A DNA stretch of 64,000 nt from JACVRW01 sp963846505 (GTDB lineage: Bacteria > Actinomycetota > Thermoleophilia > Solirubrobacterales > Thermoleophilaceae): the NCBI GenBank assembly GCA_963846505.1, contig CAWJWD010000001.1:124001-188000 (forward strand). The letters are read 5' to 3'. The position numbers and the translations under genes were made by a program. The stretch's first letter is position 1. The number at the start of each line of letters is the position of its first letter. The notes below the pieces were generated by a model. That model ran no database searches. It saw nothing but the letters and a program-made list of their open reading frames with translations, and was not told where the DNA came from. Below are positions 56,453 through 64,000 of the stretch, piece by piece.

Positions 56453-57718
56453 TCAGGGGTTGCTTGCCTTTCCCCGACCCGCTTGGGCCGGCCTTGCCTC
56501 CCGTAGTACGAGCGCCACCGCGCCGAGGAGCTCGGCACGGTCTCCGAGGCGGCTGGGGACGACGTCGACGTCCTCCGCCGCGCTCGCGATGGCACGCAGT
56601 TGCACTGCTTCCCGCAACGGATCCAGCAGCAGGTCGCCGGCGGCATTGCCCATGCCGCCGCCCACCACGATCCGCTCGGGGTTGAGCAAGTTGCAGATGT
56701 CCGCCAGCACGACGCCGATGTGGCGGCCGGCGTCGACGAACGCGCGGCGCGCGAGCGGGTCGCCGGAGACCGCGCGCTCGACGGCGGTGTCCGGGTCGAT
56801 CGGCTGTCCGACGCTGCGCGTGAGCAGGCGGGCGATGGCCGTCGCGCCGGCGTAGGTCTCGAGGCAGCCGCGGTTGCCGCAGCGGCAGATGTCGCCGGTC
56901 TCGTCGACGGTCGTGTGGCCGATCTCGCCGGCGGTGCCGCCAGCCCCCTTGTAGATGCGACCGTCGAGCACGAACCCGGCGCCGATGCCCGCCGAGCACT
57001 TGAGGTACACCATGCAGTCCGAGCCGTCGCCCGCGCCCCACATGTGCTCGGCCAGCGCGCCGAGGTTGGCGTCGTTCTCGACGCGCACGGGAAGGCCGAG
57101 CCGGTCGCTCATGCGCTCGGCGACCTGCAGGTCGCCCCAGCCGGGCAGGATCGCCGCCGAGCCGACGGTGCCGGCGCTGTGGATCGGGCCGGGCACGCCC
57201 ATGCCCACGCCCAGTACCCGGTCGCGCGCGGCACCGCTCTCGGACAGCACCTCGTCGACGAGCTCGGCGGCGCTGTGCATCGCCTGCTCGACGTCGTAGC
57301 CGTCGGGCAGCTCCCGCCGGCGCTCGGCGACGACCGCGTGCGAGAGGTCGGCGATTGCCACGGAGAGGTGCTGCTTGCCGAGGTCGATGCCGACGGCCAG
57401 GCCGGCCGAAGGGTCGAGGGCGATCAGCGAGGGCGGTCGCCCGCCGCCGGTGGCGACGCGACCGTCGCCGGCGTGGTCTGAGACGAGCCCGGCCTCCTGC
57501 AGGTCGCTGACGATGCTCGAGACCGTCGAACGGGAGAGCCCGGTGCGACGGGCGATCTCCGCCCGGCTGGCGACGCCTAGTGCCTGCAGTGCTTGAACCA
57601 CTCGCTCTCGATTGGACTCGCGTAGGGAGCCGAGCGAGCCCAGCTCTTCCTTCCCCATATCGAGGCGATCCTTTCGCTCGGCCGAGGGGTTTGTCAAGGT
57701 CTCGGTCAAATTCTTCAT
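56453..57718 (-). CDS. ROK-family transcriptional regulator (XylR/NagC type)
   Basis: The product has 421 residues. The N-terminal winged helix has ALGVASRAEIARRTGLSRST, VSSIVSDLQEAGLVSD. The ROK domain begins GLAVGIDLGKQHLSVAIADL and includes VGMGVPGPIHSAGTV and the zinc-binding CRCGNRGCLETYAG. It probably senses the sugar imported by the downstream transporter. A weak TTCAT/ATGAA dyad overlaps its start region. Confidence 0.9.
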   Translation of the reverse strand: MKNLTETLTNPSAERKDRLDMGKEELGSLGSLRESNRERVVQALQALGVASRAEIARRTGLSRSTVSSIVSDLQEAGLVSDHAGDGRVATGGGRPPSLIALDPSAGLAVGIDLGKQHLSVAIADLSHAVVAERRRELPDGYDVEQAMHSAAELVDEVLSESGAARDRVLGVGMGVPGPIHSAGTVGSAAILPGWGDLQVAERMSDRLGLPVRVENDANLGALAEHMWGAGDGSDCMVYLKCSAGIGAGFVLDGRIYKGAGGTAGEIGHTTVDETGDICRCGNRGCLETYAGATAIARLLTRSVGQPIDPDTAVERAVSGDPLARRAFVDAGRHIGVVLADICNLLNPERIVVGGGMGNAAGDLLLDPLREAVQLRAIASAAEDVDVVPSRLGDRAELLGAVALVLREARPAQAGRGKASNP

Positions 57719-57806
57719 CTGAACTCCATATGAATGACCGAAGTCCGTTAGAACATCGCCGTCTGGTGCTACGGGCCATGGCCGAGCCGCCTATCCTCGG
57801 AGGACC

Positions 57807-59174
57807 GTGGCCGTCTCGTCCTACCCGCCCGGTCCCCGCCTGCCGCCGCTCGTGCAGGCCGGCTTGGTCGCGCACGACGTCTACGCCTTCCTGCGGGCTC
57901 GCCGCGAGCGCTACGGCGACATCTTCAGCAGCCGCTTCCCGTTCTTCGGACGCCTCGTCTACGTCGCCGATCCGGAGCTCGTCAAGCAGCTGTTCACCGG
58001 GGACGCGCGCACCTTCCACGCCGGCGAGGCCAACGCGACCGTGCTCGGCGGCCCGCTCGGCAAGCACTCGCTGCTGACGCTCGACGAGGACGCGCACATG
58101 AGTCAGCGCAAGCTGCTGCTGCCGCCGTTCCACGGCGAGCGCGTGCGGCGCCACGTCGAGCTGATGGCGCGGGCGACCGCGGATGAGGTCGCCCGCTGGC
58201 CGGTCGGACGGCCGTTCGCACTGCTGCCGTGCACGCAGCGGATCACGCTCGAGGTGATCCTGCGCGCGGTCTTCGGCGTCGACGACGGCGAGCGCATGGA
58301 CCGCTTCCGCGAGACGATCCCGCGCATCGGCGACGCCACGGGCTCGTTCGACTTCCTGCCGCTGATGCAACGCGAGCTCACGCGCTGGTCGCCGGCCGCG
58401 CGCTTTCGCCGTGCCCTCGAGGACGGTGACCGGCTGATCTACGAGGAGATCGCGCTGCGCCGCATGGCGCCGGACGCCGAGCAGCGCGACGACGTGCTCT
58501 CGCTGCTGCTGTCCGCCCGCCACGAGGACGGCAGCCCGATGACCGACGCCGAGTTGCGCGACGAGCTGATGACGCTGCTGACCGCCGGCCACGAGACCAC
58601 CGCCACCGCGCTGGCGTGGGCCTGCGAGCGGCTGGTGCGCACGCCGCGAGTGCTCGAACGGCTGAGCTCCGACCTCGACGACGACGCCTACCTCGACGCC
58701 GTCGTCAAGGAGACGCTGCGCACGCGACCGGTGGTCTCCGACGTCGCCCGCCTGCTCAAGCAGGACACCGAGATCGGCGGCTACACGCTCCCGGCCGGAA
58801 CCATCGTGCTGGCCGCGATCGCGGCGATGCACGCCCGGCCGGACGTCTATCCCGACTGGGAGGCGTTCCGTCCGGAGCGCTTCCTCGACGGCGAGTCCCA
58901 GCCCTACACCTGGATCCCCTTCGGCGGCGGCGTGCGGCGCTGCATCGGCGCGGCGTTCGCCCAGACCGAGATGAAGGTCGTGCTGCGCGAGCTGCTGCGG
59001 CGCGTCCGGCTGGAGACCACGAGCGCGAAGGACGAGCGGCCGAAGCTGCGCCACGTGACGGTCATCCCAGCGCGTGGTGCGCGGGTGACGGTGGCGGAGC
59101 GGCTACACCAGCCGGTCCCTGAATCCTCGGACTCCCAACACCTCAGCACCCTTAGCGCGCACGCGCCCAGCTAG
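57807..59174 (+). CDS. Cytochrome P450
   Basis: The product has 455 residues from GTG 57807 (GGAGG three bases upstream). The I-helix motif is LLTAGHETTATALAWACERL, the K-helix ExxR is in VVKETLRTRPVVSDVARLLK, the PERF region is FRPERFLDG, and the heme-ligand Cys is in WIPFGGGVRRCIGAAFAQTE. It lacks a membrane anchor, as usual for bacterial P450s. The last 72 bases overlap the convergent NYN gene. Substrate unknown. Confidence 0.93.
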   Translation: MAVSSYPPGPRLPPLVQAGLVAHDVYAFLRARRERYGDIFSSRFPFFGRLVYVADPELVKQLFTGDARTFHAGEANATVLGGPLGKHSLLTLDEDAHMSQRKLLLPPFHGERVRRHVELMARATADEVARWPVGRPFALLPCTQRITLEVILRAVFGVDDGERMDRFRETIPRIGDATGSFDFLPLMQRELTRWSPAARFRRALEDGDRLIYEEIALRRMAPDAEQRDDVLSLLLSARHEDGSPMTDAELRDELMTLLTAGHETTATALAWACERLVRTPRVLERLSSDLDDDAYLDAVVKETLRTRPVVSDVARLLKQDTEIGGYTLPAGTIVLAAIAAMHARPDVYPDWEAFRPERFLDGESQPYTWIPFGGGVRRCIGAAFAQTEMKVVLRELLRRVRLETTSAKDERPKLRHVTVIPARGARVTVAERLHQPVPESSDSQHLSTLSAHAPS

Positions 59175-59453
59175 CTCACGGTCGGAGGTGACGACGGTGT
59201 CCCCCGCCTCGGCGAGCTCGGCGATGTCGTCGTCCGCCGCGTTCGGTCCCCGCCGCCGCGCGAAGCTCACCTCCACCCGCTCGCCCGCCAGGTCGAACGG
59301 CGCACCGTCGAGCACCACCGTCAGCGGCTCGTCGAGCGAGGCGGCGAACTCGTCGAGCTGCGCGACCAGCCGTCGCATCGCGCCGCGGCGGTCGCGCCAC
59401 CAGCCGTCGGGGCGCGAGCCGATCACGTTCATCCCGTCGACCAGCCAGGTCAC
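59103..59453 (-). CDS. NYN-domain RNA-binding/nuclease-like protein (YacP type)
   Basis: The product has 116 residues. The PIN-like fold shows MTWLVDGMNVIGSRPDGWWR, with the first conserved Asp, VVLDGAPFD and ADDDIAELAEAGDTVVTSDR with Asp residues typical of NYN nucleases. Related proteins process RNA or tRNA. Its 3' end overlaps the P450 gene. Confidence 0.8.
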   Translation of the reverse strand: MTWLVDGMNVIGSRPDGWWRDRRGAMRRLVAQLDEFAASLDEPLTVVLDGAPFDLAGERVEVSFARRRGPNAADDDIAELAEAGDTVVTSDRELAGRVRAKGAEVLGVRGFRDRLV

Positions 59454-59470
59454 GGGCGCGGCGCCTGCCC

Positions 59471-59905
59471 TCAGCCGACGGGCTGGCCGTTGGCCGTCAG
59501 CGTGACCTCGACGTTGCCACGCGTCGCGTTCGAGTAGGGACAGACGCCGTGGGCGGCCTCGACCAGCTTCGCGGCGGCCTCGCCCTCGAGGTCGGGCAGC
59601 GTCACGTGCAGCTCGACGGCGACGTTGAAGGCGCGGTCCTCGGTCGTGATCAGGCTGACCTTGCTGTCGATCGAGAGATCGCCCGTCTCGACCTTCTGCC
59701 GCCGCGCCACGGCGCCGAGCGCGCTCTCGAAGCAGGCCGCGTAGCCGACCGCGAGCAGCTGCTCGGGGTTCGTCCCGTCGCCCTCGCCGCCCGTCTCCTT
59801 GGGCTGGCGCAGCTGGAGGTCGAGCTGCCCGTCGCTCGTCACCCCGTGGCCCTCCGCACGCCCGCCGGTGACCGTCGCCTCAGCCGTGTACAACACCTTC
59901 GCCAT
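59471..59905 (-). CDS. Organic hydroperoxide resistance protein (OsmC/Ohr)
   Basis: The product has 144 residues. It reduces organic peroxides with thiols. The two redox cysteines are Cys58 (VGYAACFESALG) and Cys122 (GVCPYSNATRGNVEVTL). The N terminus VLYTAEATVTGGRAEGHGVT is the Ohr type rather than OsmC. The ATG at 59905 is the natural start. No OhrR is adjacent. Confidence 0.93.
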   Translation of the reverse strand: MAKVLYTAEATVTGGRAEGHGVTSDGQLDLQLRQPKETGGEGDGTNPEQLLAVGYAACFESALGAVARRQKVETGDLSIDSKVSLITTEDRAFNVAVELHVTLPDLEGEAAAKLVEAAHGVCPYSNATRGNVEVTLTANGQPVG

Positions 59906-59961
59906 CTGACTCCCTTTCGATCTCGGGTTGCGCGCTATCGAGGCTAGCTGCCGCTCGGCGC

Positions 59962-60138
59962 TCAGCCCCGTCGGCGCATGACGATCACGATCACGGCGAC
60001 CAGCAGCAGTCCGGCGACCAGCTGCAGCCCGAGGCTGACGCCGGCGCCCGCGTCCTCGGTCGCGTTGTTGATGCCAGCGAACATCAGCGACGCGCCGAAG
60101 AACACGACCAGCGTCCAGAGGACGGCGTTGCGCTCCAC
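59962..60138 (-). CDS. Small two-helix membrane protein
   Basis: The product has 58 residues. GTG 60138 follows GAGGG. Two helices are visible: AVLWTLVVFFGASLMFAGI and LGLQLVAGLLLVAVIVIVM, with an acidic loop (NNATEDAGAGVS) and an RRRG end. It lies nine bases after the GNAT stop and is probably co-transcribed. Function unknown. Confidence 0.55.
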   Translation of the reverse strand: MERNAVLWTLVVFFGASLMFAGINNATEDAGAGVSLGLQLVAGLLLVAVIVIVMRRRG

Positions 60139-60146
60139 GCGGACCC

Positions 60147-60596
60147 TCAGCCCCTCGGCAGCTCGAGCCGGAAGACGATGCGCGCATTGCCCGGGCCGGC
60201 GTAGTCGGGCTCTTCGACGACCGACATGCCCATCGAGCTGTGGAACGCGACCGAGCCCGTGTTGGCGGGCGTCGTGATCGCCTTCAGCGCGACCGCCCCG
60301 CGCTGGAGCACCAGCGCCTCGAAGCGCACGAACAGCGCTCGCGCGACGCCCCGGCGGCGGTGGCTGGTGCGCGTCGCGATCAGGTGCAGGTAGCCGACCG
60401 GCTCGGTCTGGGAGATGAAGCCGAACAGGTAGCCCGCGAGCGTGCCGTCGTCGTCGCGGGCCACGAGCGCGGTGTCGCCGAACTCGTGCCACATGAACGG
60501 GTGGTGCACGGCGCGCAGGTCGCGCTCGCCCCAGTAGTCCGGCAGCGCGGCGACGATCGCGTCGAAGTCTGCTTTGGTGGCGGGCTCGATCGTCAC
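60147..60596 (-). CDS. GNAT-family N-acetyltransferase
   Basis: The product has 149 residues. The acetyl-CoA-binding block is LHLIATRTSHRRRGVARALF (the RxxGxA/G loop). AITTPANTGSVAFHSSMGMS is the typical C-terminal part. The substrate is unknown. It is divergent from the EamA transporter gene. Confidence 0.85.
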   Translation of the reverse strand: MTIEPATKADFDAIVAALPDYWGERDLRAVHHPFMWHEFGDTALVARDDDGTLAGYLFGFISQTEPVGYLHLIATRTSHRRRGVARALFVRFEALVLQRGAVALKAITTPANTGSVAFHSSMGMSVVEEPDYAGPGNARIVFRLELPRG

Positions 60597-60654
60597 ACCC
60601 TCTCCGTATCACACGGACGGGGCGCGATGGGGCCGTGGGTACCCTCGCTCGGCG

Positions 60655-61545
60655 ATGCTCGGGAACCGCCCAGCCGTCAGCGGCGCCCTCGGCGCGCTGG
60701 TGATCGCCTTCTCGGCGATCCTCGTCGAGCTGGCCGAGGTCTCGCCCTCGACGGCCGCCTTCTTTCGCTGCCTCTGGGCGCTGCCACCGCTGGCGCTGCT
60801 CGCCTGGATCGAGCGCCGGCGCTACGGCCCGCGCTCGGCACGCGACCGCCGGCTGGCCCTGGTCGCCGGCATCTGCTTCGCCGCCGACCTGACCTTCTGG
60901 CACCACTCGATCGAGGCGGTCGGAGCCGGGCTGTCGACGGTGCTCGGCAACACGCAGGTCGTGCTCGTCGGGCTGATCGCCTGGCTCTGGCTCGGCGAGC
61001 GGCCGAGCAACCGCTCGCTCGCGGCAATCCCGATCGTGATGGCCGGTGTGGTGCTGATCTCGGGCGTGATCGGCGCCGGCGCCTACGGCGACGACCCAGC
61101 GCTCGGCGTGATCTACGGCCTGCTCACCGGTCTCACGTACGCGCTCTTCATCCTGATCCTGCGCCAGGGCAACAGCGACGAGCGCCGGCCGGCCGGGCCG
61201 CTGTTCGACGCCACGCTTACCGCGGCGGTCTTCTCCGCGCTGGGCGGGATCGCCGTCGGGGACCTGGACTGGTGGCCGAGCGGCGAGTCGCAGTTCTGGC
61301 TGGTCGTGCTCGCGCTCACCTCGCAGGTGCTGGGCTGGCTGCTGATCAGCATCTCGCTGCCGCGCCTGCCCGCGGTGCTGACGTCGATCTTGCTGATGAT
61401 CCAGCCGGTCAGCTCGGTGTTCCTGGGCTATGTGATCCTCTCCGAGACGCCCTCGGCGCTGCAGCTGTTGGGCGTCGCGGTCGTGCTCGCCGGCGTGGCC
61501 GTGGCGACGATCGTGCCGCGGCGAGCCGCGGCCACCCCGGCGTAG
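60655..61545 (+). CDS. EamA/DMT-family transporter
   Basis: The product has 296 residues and ten membrane helices in two EamA repeats, e.g. GALGALVIAFSAILVELAEV, LSTVLGNTQVVLVGLIAWLW, LGVIYGLLTGLTYALFILIL, and SILLMIQPVSSVFLGYVILS with the ExP-type end. It probably exports a small metabolite. Confidence 0.88.
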   Translation: MLGNRPAVSGALGALVIAFSAILVELAEVSPSTAAFFRCLWALPPLALLAWIERRRYGPRSARDRRLALVAGICFAADLTFWHHSIEAVGAGLSTVLGNTQVVLVGLIAWLWLGERPSNRSLAAIPIVMAGVVLISGVIGAGAYGDDPALGVIYGLLTGLTYALFILILRQGNSDERRPAGPLFDATLTAAVFSALGGIAVGDLDWWPSGESQFWLVVLALTSQVLGWLLISISLPRLPAVLTSILLMIQPVSSVFLGYVILSETPSALQLLGVAVVLAGVAVATIVPRRAAATPA

Positions 61546-61579
61546 CGCCCGCTACGCTGTCCTGATCGTTCAGAGAACT

Positions 61580-62389
61580 TTGAATGTAGCCGCTGTCGTC
61601 ACCTTGGCGGCATGTGTCTTGATCGTCCTCGCGCGGCCGGCGTACGCCGTCTACCCGAACTCGATGGCGGCCACCGGCGACTCGATGACCAAGGCCTTCA
61701 ACGCCTGCACGCCGTCGTTCAGAGACTGCCCGGCGCTGTCCTGGTCCGTCGGGACCAACACGTCGGTGAACAGCATCTACAACCGCATCCTGACCGCGAA
61801 CCCCGCGATCAGAGGCAACAACTTCAACGACGCCAGATCCGGCTCGGTGATGAGCGCGCTGCCGGGTCAGGTGACGACCGCGGCCGGCCAGAGAGTCGAG
61901 TACGTGACGATCCTGATGGGCGCCAACGACGCCTGCGCCAGCAGCGAGGCGACGATGACGTCCGTCGCGAGCCTCAGAGCGGACTTCCAGGCCGCGATCG
62001 ACGTCCTCAGAACGAGACTCCCCGGCGCCCGCATCTCGGTCGGCTCGATCCCCGACGCGTACTGGCTCTGGGATCTGCTGCACACCAACCCCGACGCCGT
62101 CGCGGCCTGGAGATCGCTCGGCGTCTGCCAGTCGATGCTGGCCAGACCGGGGTCGCTGGCCAGAGCCGACGAGGAGCGGCGCAGACGCGTGCGCCAGCGG
62201 ATCATCGACTTCAACGACGTGCTCGAGAGCGTGTGCGTCGCCCACGCGCAGTGCAAGTACGACAACGACACCAACTTCGACTACCACTTCAGAGCCAGCG
62301 AGGTCTCGACCGCGGACTACTTCCATCCGAGCCTGTCCGGGCAGAGACGGATCGCGATCCTGCAGTGGGGCGCGACGTGGGTGTTCTAA
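61580..62389 (+). CDS. Secreted SGNH/GDSL hydrolase, AGA-rich (copy 1)
   Basis: The product has 269 residues from TTG 61580. The signal peptide is NVAAVVTLAACVLIVLARPA followed by AYA. SGNH blocks are present: block I ATGDSMTKAF with the catalytic Ser, block III MGANDACASS, and block V DYFHPSLSGQ with Asp and His. It is probably an extracellular esterase or lipase. Thirteen of 22 Arg codons are AGA, although other third positions stay G/C. The second copy starts 22 bases after the stop. Confidence 0.85.
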   Translation: MNVAAVVTLAACVLIVLARPAYAVYPNSMAATGDSMTKAFNACTPSFRDCPALSWSVGTNTSVNSIYNRILTANPAIRGNNFNDARSGSVMSALPGQVTTAAGQRVEYVTILMGANDACASSEATMTSVASLRADFQAAIDVLRTRLPGARISVGSIPDAYWLWDLLHTNPDAVAAWRSLGVCQSMLARPGSLARADEERRRRVRQRIIDFNDVLESVCVAHAQCKYDNDTNFDYHFRASEVSTADYFHPSLSGQRRIAILQWGATWVF

Positions 62390-62410
62390 CTCCCTGAGGA
62401 GGAAGTGCCA

Positions 62411-63226
62411 GTGACGCGAAGGACCCTGCTCACCGTGGCGGCCGCCGCCATCCTGTCGGCCCTCGGCGCCGCCCCGGCGCTCGCCGTCTACCCCAACTCG
62501 ATGGCCGCCACCGGCGACTCGATCACGCGCGCCTTCAACACCTGTGCGCCGATCTTCACCGACTGCCCGGCCAACTCCTGGGCGACCGGCACCAACGTCG
62601 CCGTCAACAGCTTCTACAACCGCATCCTCGCCGCCAATCCAGCGATCAGAGGCAACGCCTTCAACGACGCCAGATCCGGGGCCAGAATGACCCACCTGCC
62701 CGGACAGGTGGCGACCGCCGCAGGCCAGAGAGTCGAGTACGTGACGATCGAGATGGGCGCCAACGACGTCTGCACCAGCAGCGAGGCGACGATGACCTCG
62801 GTCGCGAACTTCAGAAGAGACTTCGAGAGAGCGATCAGCGACCTCAGAACGAGACTGCCGGCCGCCCGCATCTCGGTCGGCTCGATCCCGGACACCTACA
62901 ACCTCTGGTCGCTGTTCACCGCCGACAGAACCGCGACGAACACCTGGAACGCGCTCAGAGTCTGCCAGTCGATGCTCGCCAACCCGACCTCGAGAGCGAG
63001 AGCCGACGAGGACCGGCGCAGAAACGTGCGTCAGCGCTCAATCGACTTCAACAGAACCCTGTCCGACGTCTGCGCCACCTACGCGCAGTGCCGCTACGAC
63101 AGAGACGTCGGCTTCAACTACAGATTCAGAGCGAGCGACGTGTCGACCAACGACTACTTCCACCCCAGCGTGAGCGGGCAGGCGACGATCGCGTCGATCG
63201 AGTGGGGCCAGACCTGGGTCTTCTGA
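62411..63226 (+). CDS. Secreted SGNH/GDSL hydrolase, AGA-rich (copy 2)
   Basis: The product has 271 residues. GTG 62411 is preferred over GTG 62405 because AGGAGG is then eight bases upstream. The signal peptide begins with twin arginines (TRRTLLTVAAAAILSALG), possibly a Tat type. SGNH blocks: ATGDSITRAF, MGANDVCTSS, DYFHPSVSGQ. It is a clear paralogue of copy 1, sharing VYPNSMAATGDS and the C-terminal WVF. Eighteen of 28 Arg codons are AGA, at the same aligned positions as in copy 1. A 12-bp terminator hairpin follows. Confidence 0.85.
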   Translation: MTRRTLLTVAAAAILSALGAAPALAVYPNSMAATGDSITRAFNTCAPIFTDCPANSWATGTNVAVNSFYNRILAANPAIRGNAFNDARSGARMTHLPGQVATAAGQRVEYVTIEMGANDVCTSSEATMTSVANFRRDFERAISDLRTRLPAARISVGSIPDTYNLWSLFTADRTATNTWNALRVCQSMLANPTSRARADEDRRRNVRQRSIDFNRTLSDVCATYAQCRYDRDVGFNYRFRASDVSTNDYFHPSVSGQATIASIEWGQTWVF

Positions 63227-63240
63227 CCCACTGACCGACA

Positions 63241-63267
63241 CGGGCGCCGGCCGGAGGCCGGCGCCCG
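63241..63267 (+). terminator. Strong hairpin terminator after the SGNH pair
   Basis: CGGGCGCCGGCC and GGCCGGCGCCCG form a perfect 12-bp stem around GGA, 15 bases after the stop codon. Confidence 0.85.
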
Positions 63268-63351
63268 CTACCGTGGGCGGGAGAATCGTTCGCTAGGTGG
63301 TCCCCTCCCCTTTCGCGCGACCCATCTCGAGGGGAACGAAGGACGCCAGAG

Positions 63352-64000
63352 CTGCGAGCAGGCACCGTCGTCAAGCGCACGCTGGTCTCGTTCTACGACG
63401 ACCAGATGACCCATCACGCGGCGGCGCTCACCTACTACGCGCTGATGTCGCTGTTCCCGGCGGTGCTGCTGGCGCTCTCCCTGCTCGGCCTCGTCGGTCA
63501 GTACCCCGCGACCTACGACGCGATCATGGGCTACCTGCGCGAGGTCGCCCCCGCCTCCGCGCTGGCGCCGCTCGACGAGTCGCTGCGCACGGCCCTGCAG
63601 AGCAAGGGAACGGCAGCGACCGCCCTGGCGCTCAGCGCCGTGGTGGCCCTCTACGGGACGACCGGCGTCCTGGAGGCGGCACGCCGGGCGTTGAACGTCG
63701 TGCTCGACCTGCCCAGCGACGCCGGGCGCGGCTTCTTCCACCGCAAGGCGCTCGACATCGCGTCCACCGTCGTCTTGATGCTGCTCGTGCTGACGACGCT
63801 GGTGCTGGTGTTCGTCGGCGGCCGCTTCGCCGAGGACCTGCTCGGCTTCGTCGGGCTCGGGCCGACGGTCGCACGCGTGTGGGACGTGGTGCGCTGGCCC
63901 GCGGCGCTGCTGGTCGCGATGCTCGTGTTCGCACTCGTCTACTACGTCACGCCCGACGTGCGCCAGCGCTCGTTTCGCTGGGTGACGCCCGGCGCCGTCG
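63352..64000 (+). CDS. YihY/BrkB-family membrane protein, 3' end beyond window
   Basis: The frame runs to the window edge. VVKRTLVSFYDDQMTHHAAA, then LTYYALMSLFPAVLLALSLL, is the family opening, followed by ALYGTTGVLEAARRALNVVL and more hydrophobic helices (IASTVVLMLLVLTTLVLVFV). No ATG, GTG or TTG lies in frame upstream of this motif. CTG 63352, nine bases after AAGGA, is the best available start; an undetected indel is also possible. Confidence 0.8.
   Translation, partial: MRAGTVVKRTLVSFYDDQMTHHAAALTYYALMSLFPAVLLALSLLGLVGQYPATYDAIMGYLREVAPASALAPLDESLRTALQSKGTAATALALSAVVALYGTTGVLEAARRALNVVLDLPSDAGRGFFHRKALDIASTVVLMLLVLTTLVLVFVGGRFAEDLLGFVGLGPTVARVWDVVRWPAALLVAMLVFALVYYVTPDVRQRSFRWVTPGAV

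Noticed and set aside
57690..57740. TTCAT-N11-ATGAA dyad as ROK operator
   Set aside because: Short arms and overlap with the start codon region make it weak; not different from chance.

Overview
The window is about 64 kb of very GC-rich DNA (roughly 70% by eye) with densely packed genes, GTG/TTG starts and strong GGAGG-type ribosome sites. The gene content points to an actinobacterium: an LPxTG-anchored cupredoxin, an Rpf-like muralytic protein, NHL/FN3 and PxKF secreted proteins, and a FadD/patatin pair. Protein style suggests the Thermoleophilia/Solirubrobacterales branch, but that placement is from memory and unverified. I see no rRNA, tRNA, CRISPR array or insertion sequence.

Layout. 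1-3.4 kb holds a truncated secreted NHL/FN3 protein, a small exported protein with a broken partial copy of itself downstream, and a SurA-like lipoprotein. 3.4-10.6 kb is the complete F1Fo ATP synthase operon (atpI-B-E-F-H-A-G-D-C, minus strand), with a parvulin-type lipoprotein gene just upstream. 11.8-14.8 kb is a tandem pair of GGDEF/HD-GYP proteins. 15-31.7 kb is mostly housekeeping: YjbQ, a WecA/MraY-type transferase, hemolysin III family, an FGGY kinase overlapping an S1P-lyase-like enzyme, FetAB, glyA, tsaC, prmC, prfA, a DUF1385 protein, rpmE and gpsA. 31.7-35.7 kb encodes the electron-transfer-flavoprotein chain (etfB, etfA, ETF-QO) behind a promoter overlapped by a palindromic operator, followed by a free-standing B12-binding mutase subunit. 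35.8-43 kb carries cell-surface and carbohydrate genes. 43-47.4 kb has a HAD phosphatase, thiolase, leucyl aminopeptidase and the Rpf-like gene behind a CRP-type site. 48-51.9 kb has an acyl-CoA ligase, a patatin and a pilin-anchored Vps62-like protein. 52.1-57.7 kb is a self-contained sugar-ABC operon with its own ROK regulator. 57.8-64 kb has a P450, NYN protein, Ohr, GNAT, EamA transporter, two tandem SGNH hydrolases and the start of a BrkB-family protein.

The most unusual signal is arginine coding. Three exported-protein genes (1869-2501, 61580-62389, 62411-63226) use AGA for most arginines, while all other genes use CGN almost exclusively. In the two SGNH paralogues AGA and CGN positions are segregated with no exceptions. 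This could be a codon-level programme for secreted proteins or a non-standard reading of AGA; the window alone cannot decide.

Caution: at least twenty single-base frameshifts interrupt otherwise well-conserved, mostly essential genes (atpA, atpG, atpD, atpC, tsaC, prmC, prfA, the DUF1385 gene, ETF-QO, pepA, the sugar ATPase). I read these as sequencing or assembly indels, and such genes are annotated over their full intended span.
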